Assembly: GCF_004053875.1 (NCBI RefSeq)
Contig: NZ_SBIP01000007.1
Span: forward strand, 110,460 to 174,459
Direction: 5' to 3'
DNA: 64,000 nucleotides
DNA from: Neorhizobium lilium
Lineage (GTDB): Bacteria; Pseudomonadota; Alphaproteobacteria; Rhizobiales; Rhizobiaceae
In this document: positions 44,110-52,464 of the stretch, in pieces
Position numbering within the stretch: position 1 is the first letter of the stretch
How the letters are laid out: each line of letters starts with the position of its first letter
The notes under the pieces: generated by a model
What the model saw: only the letters and a program-made list of their open reading frames with translations
Told to the model about the DNA's origin: nothing
Databases searched by the model: none
Position numbers and translations under genes: made by a program

Positions 44110-44432
44110 GATTGCGGCCGGCTTGCCTTCTCCTGCAAACCGGACTGGCCGGTTCGGCGCTGAAGCTCGTTCAACACATCCTGTAACGGGACGGCTGCAA
44201 TATTCAATACGACCAAGAGATGATAGATGAGGTCAGCACTTTCCGCGACGAGATCCTTGCGGTCTTGCGAGAGCGCGGCAATCACCGTCTCCACGGCCTC
44301 TTCGCCCAGTTTCTTGGCGGCCTTTGCTTGCCCGGCAGCAACCAGTTTGGCTGTCCAGGACGTGTCCGGCGACGCCTTGGCACGGGCCGCGACGATTGCT
44401 TCCAGATCGTTCAGTGAGAATTCGCTCATCAA
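44106..44432 (-). CDS. hisE: Phosphoribosyl-ATP pyrophosphatase
   Basis: HisE removes pyrophosphate from phosphoribosyl-ATP, the second step of histidine synthesis. The 108-residue protein has the MazG-like core with KKLGEEAVETVIAAL and VAESADLIYHLLVVL, whose acids bind magnesium. HisI, the next enzyme, is a separate gene and not in this window. hisE follows hisF by 12 bases and overlaps coaA. Confidence 0.96.
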   Translation of the reverse strand: MMSEFSLNDLEAIVAARAKASPDTSWTAKLVAAGQAKAAKKLGEEAVETVIAALSQDRKDLVAESADLIYHLLVVLNIAAVPLQDVLNELQRRTGQSGLQEKASRPQS

Positions 44433-44444
44433 AGGTCCTGACGC

Positions 44445-45221
44445 TCAGTCGAGCCGCATGGCAATGCCGTGGTCCGCCATATAATGCTTGGCCTCGCCGA
44501 CGGAATAGGTGCCGAAGTGGAAGATGGAGGCAGCCAGCACAGCGGTGGCATGACCGTCCCGGATTCCGGCGACAAGGTCGTCCAGAGTTCCGACCCCGCC
44601 CGAGGCCACCACCGGCGCCCGGACGAGATCGGCAATCGTCCGCGTCAGCGCCAGGTCATAGCCGCTCTTCGTGCCGTCGCGGTCCATCGAGGTGACCAGC
44701 AGTTCGCCGGCACCTCGCTCCACCATTCGGACAGCAAACTCCACCGCATCGATGCCCGTGCGTTGGCGGCCGCCGTGGGTGAAAATCTCCCACCGGTCAA
44801 TCTCGCCTGCGACCGACACCTTCTTCGCATCGATCGATACGACGATGCACTGGTTGCCGAATTTGTCCGCCGCTTCGGCGACGAAATCGGGATTGGCGAC
44901 CGCTGCCGAATTGATCGAGACCTTGTCTGCGCCGGCCAGCAGCAGCTTGCGGATGTCGGACGTGGCGCGCACGCCGCCGCCGACCGTCAGCGGCATGAAG
45001 CAGTGCTCGGCAGTGCGTGCCACGACATCGAAAATCGTGTCGCGATTGTCCGACGACGCAGTGATGTCTAGGAAGCAGAGCTCGTCGGCGCCGGCTGCGT
45101 CATAGGCCTTGGCAGCCTCGACCGGGTCGCCGGCATCGATCAGATCGACGAAGTTGACTCCCTTGACGACGCGGCCGTCTTTCACATCGAGACAGGGGAT
45201 AACACGGGCCTTGAGGGTCAT
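44445..45221 (-). CDS. hisF: Imidazole glycerol phosphate synthase, cyclase subunit
   Basis: HisF with HisH makes imidazole glycerol phosphate and AICAR from PRFAR and ammonia. The 258-residue TIM-barrel starts MTLKARVIPCLDVKDGRVVK (catalytic Asp in CLDV), has LTVGGGVR and DGTKSGYDLALTR (second catalytic Asp) and ASGGVGTLDDL. It overlaps hisA by four bases. Confidence 0.98.
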   Translation of the reverse strand: MTLKARVIPCLDVKDGRVVKGVNFVDLIDAGDPVEAAKAYDAAGADELCFLDITASSDNRDTIFDVVARTAEHCFMPLTVGGGVRATSDIRKLLLAGADKVSINSAAVANPDFVAEAADKFGNQCIVVSIDAKKVSVAGEIDRWEIFTHGGRQRTGIDAVEFAVRMVERGAGELLVTSMDRDGTKSGYDLALTRTIADLVRAPVVASGGVGTLDDLVAGIRDGHATAVLAASIFHFGTYSVGEAKHYMADHGIAMRLD

Positions 45222-45961
45222 GCGGCACGTCCCTGTCTCGCACGCAGCAGAGCAAGCGCTTCCTGCGGGTCAATCCGACCATCGTAAAGTGCACGACCCG
45301 ATATTGCGCCGGCCAGCCGGCCAGCATCCGGCTCCAGCATGCGGCGAATATCGTCAAGCGAGGCGAGCCCGCCGGAGGCGATCACGGGAATGGAAACGGC
45401 ATTCGCCAGCTCCAGCGTGGACGCCCAGTTGATGCCGGCAAGAATACCGTCGCGGTCGATATCCGTGTAGATGATGGCGGCAACGCCGGCACCTTCGAAT
45501 TTCCGGGCAAGCTCGATGACGCCAAGCTCGGACGCTTCGGCCCAGCCCTCGACCGCCACCTTGCCGCCCTTGGCATCGATGCCGACGGCAATCTTGCCTG
45601 GGAAGGCTTTGCAGGCCTCAATGACCAGGGCAGGATCGCGGACGGCGACCGTTCCAAGGATGACACGGGCAAGGCCGCGCGACAGCCAGGTTTCGACGTG
45701 TTCGAGCGTACGGATGCCGCCACCGAGCTGCACCGGGTTCGTCGTCGCCTTGAGGATCGCGTCCACGGCAGCGCCATTGATGCTCTCGCCCGCGAAGGCA
45801 CCGTTGAGGTCCACCACATGCAGCCACTCGAAGCCCTGGTCTTCAAAGGCCTTGGCCTGTGCTGCGGGATCAGGATTGTAGACCGTTGCCTGGTCCATGT
45901 CGCCCAGCTTCAGGCGCACGCACTGGCCGTCCTTGAGGTCGATTGCGGGAAAGAGGATCAT
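45218..45961 (-). CDS. hisA: ProFAR isomerase
   Basis: HisA isomerises ProFAR to PRFAR. The 247-residue barrel is homologous to HisF: MILFPAIDLKDGQCVRLK with the catalytic Asp, QLGGGIRTLEHVE and the second acid in IYTDIDRDGILAG, then ASGGLASLDDI. It starts one base after hisH and overlaps hisF by four bases. Confidence 0.98.
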   Translation of the reverse strand: MILFPAIDLKDGQCVRLKLGDMDQATVYNPDPAAQAKAFEDQGFEWLHVVDLNGAFAGESINGAAVDAILKATTNPVQLGGGIRTLEHVETWLSRGLARVILGTVAVRDPALVIEACKAFPGKIAVGIDAKGGKVAVEGWAEASELGVIELARKFEGAGVAAIIYTDIDRDGILAGINWASTLELANAVSIPVIASGGLASLDDIRRMLEPDAGRLAGAISGRALYDGRIDPQEALALLRARQGRAA

Positions 45962-45962
45962 G

Positions 45963-46613
45963 TCAGGGCTTCCAGCGGAGGAAATTGGCGATTAGGGCAA
46001 GGCCGAGGGCCTGGCTCTTTTCCGGATGGAACTGCGAGCCGACCATATTGTCGCGTCCGACGAATGCCTTCATCGGCCCGCCATACTCGGTGGTCGCAAT
46101 AACATCTTCCGGGTTGGTCGCAGCCAGGTGATAGGAATGCACGAAATAAGCGTGCAGCCCGTCCGTTCCCGTCGGGATGCCGTCAAACAACGGGTGAGGA
46201 TGCTGCAGCGTCAGCGTGTTCCAGCCGATTTGGGGGATCTTAAGCGTCGGGTCTGCCGGTGTCATCTCCACGACGTCGCCCTTGATCCACCCAAAGCCTT
46301 GTGTCACCGACTTTTCCAATCCGCGGGACGACATGAGCTGCATGCCGACACAGATGCCAAGAAATGGACGCGCCCTGTTCTCGACGGCATCGATCAGCGC
46401 ATCCCGCATGCCCGGCACGGCATCCAGCCCCGCCTTGCAGTCGGCATAGGCGCCGACGCCCGGCAGCACGATCCGGTCGGCCGAGGCAACGGCTTCCGGC
46501 TTGTCTGTAAGGTCGATCGCGGCGTCGATGCCTGCCTCGCGTGCGGCTCGCTCGAAAGCCTTGGTCGCCGAGCGAAGATTGCCTGACCCGTAGTCAATGA
46601 TCGCGACGCGCAT
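45963..46613 (-). CDS. hisH: Imidazole glycerol phosphate synthase, glutaminase subunit
   Basis: HisH hydrolyses glutamine and passes ammonia through HisF. The 216-residue class I glutamine amidotransferase has the nucleophile Cys in FLGICVGMQLM and the catalytic His-Glu pair in GSQFHPEKSQ. The N-terminus MRVAIIDYGSGNLRS is typical. It overlaps the DUF2628 gene by one base. Confidence 0.98.
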   Translation of the reverse strand: MRVAIIDYGSGNLRSATKAFERAAREAGIDAAIDLTDKPEAVASADRIVLPGVGAYADCKAGLDAVPGMRDALIDAVENRARPFLGICVGMQLMSSRGLEKSVTQGFGWIKGDVVEMTPADPTLKIPQIGWNTLTLQHPHPLFDGIPTGTDGLHAYFVHSYHLAATNPEDVIATTEYGGPMKAFVGRDNMVGSQFHPEKSQALGLALIANFLRWKP

Positions 46614-47092
46614 CAGCGTCCTCCGTAATCGAAAAGGCCGAGGTTGAGGCCAGGTGAGCCGCCGCGGCTATCCACGGCCCGTCCCGCCCAGTTGCTAGAA
46701 TCCGGCAAAGGGCTCGACGGTGCGGTCGGCAGCCCGGAGAAATAGATCTCCTCCGCGGTCTCCCGGTCCTGAGCAAAGATGACGGCCTCCAACGTCCAGC
46801 CCCTGCGCACCAGTGCGTCGCTCAAATAATTTCTGCTTTCGAGCCCGACCAGCAGGCTGAGGGCGAGGCCAAGCGCTACCCCGACCGGCATTAATGCTGG
46901 CATTTGCATAAGCACACCGCTGACGATCTGCAAGGCGAGTACAATGACCCCTGCAAGCCAGAGCTTTTGCCAGAACAGCCAGATCCACGAGAGGAAAAAT
47001 CCGGCCCAGGAAAAGCCGTCCTTGATGACGAGAGTCGAGCGATGGTCCGGAGCCGGGCCGCCGGGCGGCGTCAGAATGAGATAGGGTCTCAA
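46613..47092 (-). CDS. DUF2628 domain membrane protein within the his operon
   Basis: The 159-residue protein has a short N-terminal segment with VIKDGFSWAGFFLSWIWLFW, one or two further hydrophobic segments (about 47-62 and 68-88), and a soluble C-terminal part ending in a Gly-rich stretch. DUF2628 proteins are small membrane proteins of unknown function. The gene is embedded between hisB and hisH, overlapping hisH by one base, a placement that recurs in Rhizobiales. No link to histidine synthesis can be read from the sequence. Confidence 0.85.
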   Translation of the reverse strand: MRPYLILTPPGGPAPDHRSTLVIKDGFSWAGFFLSWIWLFWQKLWLAGVIVLALQIVSGVLMQMPALMPVGVALGLALSLLVGLESRNYLSDALVRRGWTLEAVIFAQDRETAEEIYFSGLPTAPSSPLPDSSNWAGRAVDSRGGSPGLNLGLFDYGGR

Positions 47093-47110
47093 AGAGATCT
47101 CCTCAAGCGG

Positions 47111-47716
47111 TCAGAGCGTTCCCTTGGTCGAAGGAACGCGGTTGGCCTGCCGCGGATCGATTTCGGTGGCTGCCCGCAAGGCGCGAGCAACGGACTTGAA
47201 GCATGTTTCGGCGATATGATGGTTGTTTGCGCCGTAGTGGTTCAGCACATGTAGGGTGATGCCGGCGTTCTGGGCAAAGGCCTGGAAGAATTCGCGAACG
47301 AGTTCGGTATCGAACGTTCCGATCTTGGGCGAGCTGAACGACACGTTCCACACCAAGAACGGCCGCCCCGAGACGTCGATCGCAGCCTTGGTCATCGTCT
47401 CGTCCATGGCGAGATCGATGGAGGCGTAACGGGTAATGCCCCTACGTTCTCCAAGCGCTTTGGAAATGGCTTGCCCGAGCGCAATCCCGGTATCCTCAAC
47501 CGTGTGATGGTCGTCGATATGCAGGTCGCCCTTCACCTCGATCTCCATGTCGATCAGCGAATGCCGCGCCAGCTGGTCAAGCATGTGGTCGAAGAAGCCG
47601 ACGCCCGTCGAGATCTTTGCAGATCCGCTGCCGTCGATCGTGACGGACACGGAAACGGACGTCTCGTTGGTCTTGCGGGAAACGCTTGCGGTGCGTGCGC
47701 TTGCTGTATCGCCCAT
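47111..47716 (-). CDS. hisB: Imidazoleglycerol-phosphate dehydratase
   Basis: HisB dehydrates imidazole glycerol phosphate. This 201-residue form is the monofunctional dehydratase without the N-terminal phosphatase of enterobacteria. Metal-binding His/Glu motifs are visible twice: DDHHTVEDTGIALG and ANNHHIAETCFKSVARAL. It is the first gene of hisB-DUF2628-hisHAFE-coaA and diverges from hslV over 195 bp. Confidence 0.97.
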   Translation of the reverse strand: MGDTASARTASVSRKTNETSVSVSVTIDGSGSAKISTGVGFFDHMLDQLARHSLIDMEIEVKGDLHIDDHHTVEDTGIALGQAISKALGERRGITRYASIDLAMDETMTKAAIDVSGRPFLVWNVSFSSPKIGTFDTELVREFFQAFAQNAGITLHVLNHYGANNHHIAETCFKSVARALRAATEIDPRQANRVPSTKGTL

Positions 47717-47911
47717 GCCGGGTCTGCTCTCTGATCCATGTCTGTTAGGGGCTGCATATCAGGGGCGCGATGAATTATCCAGCAAAAGCCGGGCGTGCCT
47801 AAGCATGCGGTGGGCGACATTTGCATTCGCTTTGCGCCCACTTACATAGGAGACAACGGAGCCGAAGGGGCTCCCAACCCGGCCCGTAAACACGGGCAAA
47901 CAGGTGTGTTT

Positions 47912-48436
47912 ATGACGACAATCATTACAGTAAGAAAGGGCGGCAAGGTCGTGATGGCCGGCGACGGGCAAGTAAGCCTTGGCCAGACGGTCATGAAGGG
48001 CAATGCCCGCAAGGTGCGCCGCATCGGCAAGGGCGAAGTGATTGCAGGATTTGCCGGTGCTACGGCAGATGCGTTCACGCTGCTCGACCGGCTTGAAAAG
48101 AAGCTGGAGCAGTATCCGGGCCAGCTGATGCGCGCGGCCGTGGAGCTTGCCAAGGACTGGCGGACCGACAAGTATCTGCGCAATCTGGAAGCCATGATGC
48201 TGGTGGCCGACAAGTCCATCACGCTCGCCGTAACCGGCAATGGCGATGTGCTTGAGCCGGAGCATGGCACCATCGCCATCGGTTCGGGCGGCAACTATGC
48301 CTATGCTGCGGCGCGGGCTCTCATGGACACGGACAAGTCGGCCGAAGAGGTTGCCAAGCAGGCTCTCGATATCGCCGCCGACATCTGCGTCTACACCAAC
48401 CACAATCTCGTGGTGGAAACGCTGGACGCCGAATAA
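47912..48436 (+). CDS. hslV: ATP-dependent protease subunit HslV
   Basis: HslV is the proteolytic double hexamer of HslUV. The 174-residue protein begins MTTIITVRKGGKVVMAGDGQ, so processing exposes Thr2 as the catalytic nucleophile; this fixes the start at ATG 47912, preceded by AGGTG. The frame stays open upstream but would bury Thr. A small hairpin (GCCCGT/ACGGGC, 47882-47897) lies just upstream of the ribosome-binding site. hslU follows after 71 bases. Heat-shock control is expected but I could not identify a convincing RpoH promoter. Confidence 0.97.
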   Translation: MTTIITVRKGGKVVMAGDGQVSLGQTVMKGNARKVRRIGKGEVIAGFAGATADAFTLLDRLEKKLEQYPGQLMRAAVELAKDWRTDKYLRNLEAMMLVADKSITLAVTGNGDVLEPEHGTIAIGSGGNYAYAAARALMDTDKSAEEVAKQALDIAADICVYTNHNLVVETLDAE

Positions 48437-48507
48437 CACATTCAGAACCGGGCTCCTGAGGGCCGGGCCGACATGGCCGGCCGGTGCAGGAAGGCCAAGA
48501 GGATCAA

Positions 48508-49818
48508 ATGACAACATTTTCACCAAGAGAAACCGTCTCTGAGCTGGACCGTCACATCATCGGCCAGCATGAGGCGAAACGCGCCGTGGCGATTGCGCTG
48601 CGCAACCGCTGGCGTCGCCAACAATTGGACGAGAGCCTCCGCGATGAGGTCATGCCCAAGAACATCCTAATGATCGGGCCGACCGGCGTCGGCAAGACGG
48701 AAATCTCCCGCCGCCTTGCAAAGCTTGCCGGTGCGCCCTTCATCAAGGTCGAAGCGACCAAGTTCACCGAAGTCGGTTATGTCGGCCGTGACGTGGAGCA
48801 GATCATCCGCGATCTCGTGGAAATCGGCATCGGCCTCGTCCGCGAGAAGAAGCGCGCCGAAGTGCAGGCCAAGGCACAGATGAGTGCAGAAGAAAGAGTG
48901 CTGGACGCGCTCGTCGGTTCGACCGCATCGCCTGCTACGCGTGACAGCTTCCGCAAGAAGCTGCGCAATGGCGAGCTGGACGACAAGGAAATCGAGATCG
49001 AGGTCGCAGATACCGGATCCGGCATGCCCGGTGGATTCGAGATCCCCGGCATGCCGGGTGCCAATATCGGCGTGCTCAATCTGTCGGAAATGTTTGGCAA
49101 GGCCATGGGCAACCGCACGAAGAAGGTGCGCACCACCGTGGCCAAGTCCTATGGCGAGCTGATCAGGGACGAATCCGACAAGCTGATCGACAACGAAGTC
49201 ATCCAGCGAGAGGCGGTGCGCTCCGTCGAGAATGATGGCATCGTCTTCCTGGACGAGATCGACAAGATCGCGGCCCGCAATGGAGGCGTCGGCGCGGGGG
49301 TTTCCCGCGAAGGCGTGCAGAGAGACCTTCTGCCGCTGGTCGAAGGCACGACGGTGTCGACCAAATACGGCCCGGTGAAGACGGATCACATCCTTTTCAT
49401 CGCTTCCGGCGCCTTCCACGTCGCCAAACCATCGGATCTCCTGCCGGAGCTTCAGGGCCGCCTGCCGATCCGCGTGGAACTCAAGCCGCTGACGAAGGAA
49501 GACTTCCGCCGAATCTTGACGGAAACGGAGGCGAGCCTGATCCGGCAGTACAAGGCGCTGATGGCGACGGAAGACTTGACGCTGGATTTCACGGAGGATG
49601 CTATCGACGCATTGGCTGATGTCGCCGTCCACCTGAACTCCACTGTCGAGAACATTGGCGCCCGTCGGCTGCAGACCGTGATGGAGAGGGTCTTGGACGA
49701 AATCTCGTTCGCGGCACCGGACCAGAGCGGCGGCTCGGTGATGATCGATGCTGACTACGTGCAGAAACATGTCGGCGATCTTGCTGCTGACACGGATCTG
49801 TCGCGCTACATCCTCTAA
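48508..49818 (+). CDS. hslU: HslU AAA+ unfoldase (ATPase subunit of HslUV)
   Basis: HslU unfolds substrates and feeds them into HslV. The 436-residue protein has Walker A IGPTGVGKTEISRRLAKL, the pore GYVGRD motif, the I domain (about 110-240), Walker B GIVFLDEIDKIAA, sensor and Arg finger region ARRLQTVMER, and the C-terminal LSRYIL tail that docks into HslV. ATG at 48508 is preceded by AGAGGA; an upstream in-frame ATG at 48484 is less likely. Confidence 0.98.
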   Translation: MTTFSPRETVSELDRHIIGQHEAKRAVAIALRNRWRRQQLDESLRDEVMPKNILMIGPTGVGKTEISRRLAKLAGAPFIKVEATKFTEVGYVGRDVEQIIRDLVEIGIGLVREKKRAEVQAKAQMSAEERVLDALVGSTASPATRDSFRKKLRNGELDDKEIEIEVADTGSGMPGGFEIPGMPGANIGVLNLSEMFGKAMGNRTKKVRTTVAKSYGELIRDESDKLIDNEVIQREAVRSVENDGIVFLDEIDKIAARNGGVGAGVSREGVQRDLLPLVEGTTVSTKYGPVKTDHILFIASGAFHVAKPSDLLPELQGRLPIRVELKPLTKEDFRRILTETEASLIRQYKALMATEDLTLDFTEDAIDALADVAVHLNSTVENIGARRLQTVMERVLDEISFAAPDQSGGSVMIDADYVQKHVGDLAADTDLSRYIL

Positions 49819-49839
49819 CGCAGCCGATAAACCTTCGAA

Positions 49840-49876
49840 GCGAGTGGCAGCAAGGCAACGTCCTGTTGCCGCTCGC
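49840..49876 (+). terminator. Possible hairpin terminator after hslU
   Basis: GCGAGTGGCAGCA (49840-49852) pairs with TGTTGCCGCTCGC (49864-49876), with one mismatch and one wobble. A T-run (ATTTTT) occurs only 15 bases later, so it may stabilise the 3' end rather than terminate by itself. Confidence 0.4.
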
Positions 49877-50034
49877 GCGACTGTGAGGCTATTTTTGGCG
49901 GATCTGCCTCGACAGGGCAGCCTGCATTCACGTATGGGTGGCGCGCTTTCGAAAGAAGCTGCGGCGCGTCCAGGGGATATCGACGCAGATCTTGTATCCG
50001 GTCCGTGCTCCGGCCTCGGACATAGTCCTGGGAC

Positions 50035-50979
50035 ATGAATGATTTGAAACGCTTTCTCCTGGCTTCGCTTCTTGTCCTTGCTTGGGCACTCTCGGTCCCC
50101 GTATCCGCTTCAGCCATGACTGTCGTGCCCGAGGGCAATCGCAATACCGTTCAGCCAAAGGTGCCTGGCGCTTCGGTTCGACGGACTCGTGCCGGCAAGA
50201 CGACTTTCGACGAAAAATACGAGAAGATCCGTGATCTTCTCGCGACGGACAGAACGCTCATTTCCAAGATCAAGTCGACCGCGGCCGCCTATGGCATCGA
50301 CCCGATCCACATGGTGGGCGCGATCGTCGGCGAGCACACCTATAACGTCGATGCCTATGATCGTCTTCAGACCTATTACGTAAAAGCGGCCGCCTATGCC
50401 GGCAATAGCTTCCGCTTCGGCTACGGCGATGAACCGATCGACCAGTTCGTGGATCGTCCGGAATTTTCCAGGTGCGAACGCAGTTCCGATTCCTACAGTC
50501 TCTGGACGTGTCGTGAAAATGTCTGGGAAAAAACCTTCCGCGGACAGAAGGTCGGCGGCACGTCCTATCCGGACAACCGCTTCAGTGCCGTGTTCTTCCA
50601 GCCATTCTATGCAGGCCAGACATTCGGCCTGGGGCAGCTCAATCCGCTGACGGCCCTGATGTTCTCCGACATGGTCGCACGGACGTCCGGTTATCCGAAG
50701 CTCGACGAGAACAAGGCCGCAGAGGTCTATGACGCCATCATGGACCCCGACAAGTCGCTCGCCTACATGGCAGCGACCATCCGACGCTCGATCGACGACT
50801 ACAAATCGATCGCCCATGTGGATATTTCTCGTAATCCCGGCATCACCGCGACCCTCTACAACACCGGCGGATCGGCTCAGCGCGCGGCAGCGCTTGCTGC
50901 TCGTGGCGGCCTGCCGGAAGAGAATTATTACGGCTGGCTCGTCAATGATAAGCTCGATGAGTTGAAATCCCTGCTCTGA
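50035..50979 (+). CDS. DUF1402 family exported protein
   Basis: The 314-residue protein starts with a signal peptide (about 1-27, cleavage after VSASA) and then a DUF1402 domain. The fold resembles lytic transglycosylases: AAAYGIDPIHMVGAIVGEHT and the GLGQLNPLTA motif recall the catalytic Glu and GLMQ motifs of soluble transglycosylases, and NTGGSAQRA recalls the YN-motif. I infer a periplasmic peptidoglycan role but family function is not established. It sits between hslU and the P450 locus as a probable single gene. Confidence 0.82.
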   Translation: MNDLKRFLLASLLVLAWALSVPVSASAMTVVPEGNRNTVQPKVPGASVRRTRAGKTTFDEKYEKIRDLLATDRTLISKIKSTAAAYGIDPIHMVGAIVGEHTYNVDAYDRLQTYYVKAAAYAGNSFRFGYGDEPIDQFVDRPEFSRCERSSDSYSLWTCRENVWEKTFRGQKVGGTSYPDNRFSAVFFQPFYAGQTFGLGQLNPLTALMFSDMVARTSGYPKLDENKAAEVYDAIMDPDKSLAYMAATIRRSIDDYKSIAHVDISRNPGITATLYNTGGSAQRAAALAARGGLPEENYYGWLVNDKLDELKSLL

Positions 50980-51012
50980 CACCTGATATCCCGCTGACGA
51001 ACAGCGGAGGAT

Positions 51013-52436
51013 ATGCAGATGGACATGCGGCCCGATCCCTTCGTGCCGCCGGCACCGGAACCGAGAACCGTTCCCCCGTCGCGAATCGAGATCATCCGAA
51101 CCGTTTTCCGCAATCCCCTCGAACTATGGGGGAAGCCCTCCTTCACGCTTCCCTGGATCGAGACCAAGTTCTTCAAGGAGCGCACCCTGATCGTCAACGA
51201 TCCGGGGCTGATCCGCCATATCCTCGTAGACAATGCGTCTAATTACGAGATGGCGGAAATCCGGCAATTGATCCTGCGCCCAATTCTGCGCGATGGCCTG
51301 CTGACGGCGGAAGGTCCGGTCTGGAAGCGTTCCCGGAAGGCGATGGCGCCGGTGTTTACGCCCCGGCACTCGCGGGGCTTTGCCGGCCAGATGCTGGCGA
51401 AGTCTGAAGAGTACGTTGAGAAATATGCCGACGTCGGTGCGGAAGGAAAAGTTTTCGACATCTCGGCCGACATGACGGAGCTGACCTTCGCCATTCTGTC
51501 CGAAACCTTGTTTTCCGGCGAGATCGTCACGGAAAGTAATGACTTTTCGGAGGACGTCGATCAACTCCTGCACCGTATGGGACGCGTCGATCCCATGGAC
51601 CTGCTGCGGGCTCCGGCCTGGGTTCCCCGCGTCACCCGTATCGGCGGGCAGCGCGTGCTGAACAAGTTCCGAGGGATTGTTGCAGACACCATGCGCCAAC
51701 GGCAGGAGCGGCTGCGCAGCCACCCTGACGATGTGCCTCAGGATTTCCTGACGCTGCTTCTTCAGCTCGAAGGTCCGGATGGACTGACGCTTTCCGAAAT
51801 CGAGGACAATATCCTCACTTTCATCGGTGCCGGCCACGAGACGACCGCCCGCGCTCTGGCTTGGACGCTGTATTGCGTTGCCCATTCCCCTCATGTCCGG
51901 AAGAAGATGAGGAGGAGATTGACCGGGTGCTCGCTGCAGGTGCGGAACCGGTCGATTGGCTCGAGCAGATGCCTTGGGTCCGGGCAGCTTTCGAGGAGGC
52001 GTTGAGGCTTTATCCGCCGGCGCCTTCCATCAACCGGGCAGCCATAGCCGATGATGCCTGGACAAGTCCTACGGGCGAAACCGTGAAGATCGACGCGGGC
52101 GTCACTGTCCTGATCATGCCCTGGACCCTGCACCGTCATGAGCTCTACTGGGAAAACCCTCGTGCTTTTGTGCCTGAACGCTTCCTGCCGGAAAATCGCG
52201 GGCGGCTTAATCGATTTCAATACCTTCCCTTTGGCGCAGGCCCGCGCGTCTGCATCGGCGCGACTTTTGCCATGCAGGAGGCTGTCATAGCGCTGGCGGT
52301 GCTGATGAGGCGCTTCCGCTTCGATGCCACGCCCAACTCCCGCATCTGGCCGGTCCAGAAGCTGACCACGCAGCCGCGCGACGGAATGCCGATGAGGGTC
52401 AGCTTGCGACCGGCGAAGACGACACTGGAGAATTGA
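51013..52436 (+). pseudogene. Cytochrome P450, broken by a single-base frameshift
   Basis: Two frames together encode a full P450 of about 470 residues. Frame one (51013-52005) has the N-terminal half and the I-helix motif FIGAGHETTARAL; frame two (in frame from about 51909 to 52436) continues EEEIDRVLAAG and holds the ExxR (EALR) and heme Cys loop FGAGPRVCIGA. The join is at AAG ATG/GAG: one G appears to be lost near 51909. All catalytic motifs survive on both sides, so the loss is recent, a sequencing error, or bypassed by frameshifting. Substrate unknown; it precedes a hydantoinase-like gene. Confidence 0.88.
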
Positions 52437-52464
52437 TCTTCCACAGCCATGCGTTATTGATCGG

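Noticed and set aside
47780..47905. Possible RpoH heat-shock promoter of hslV
   Set aside because: No sequence gives both a CTTG -35 and a matching -10 at proper spacing; I could not support a specific site.
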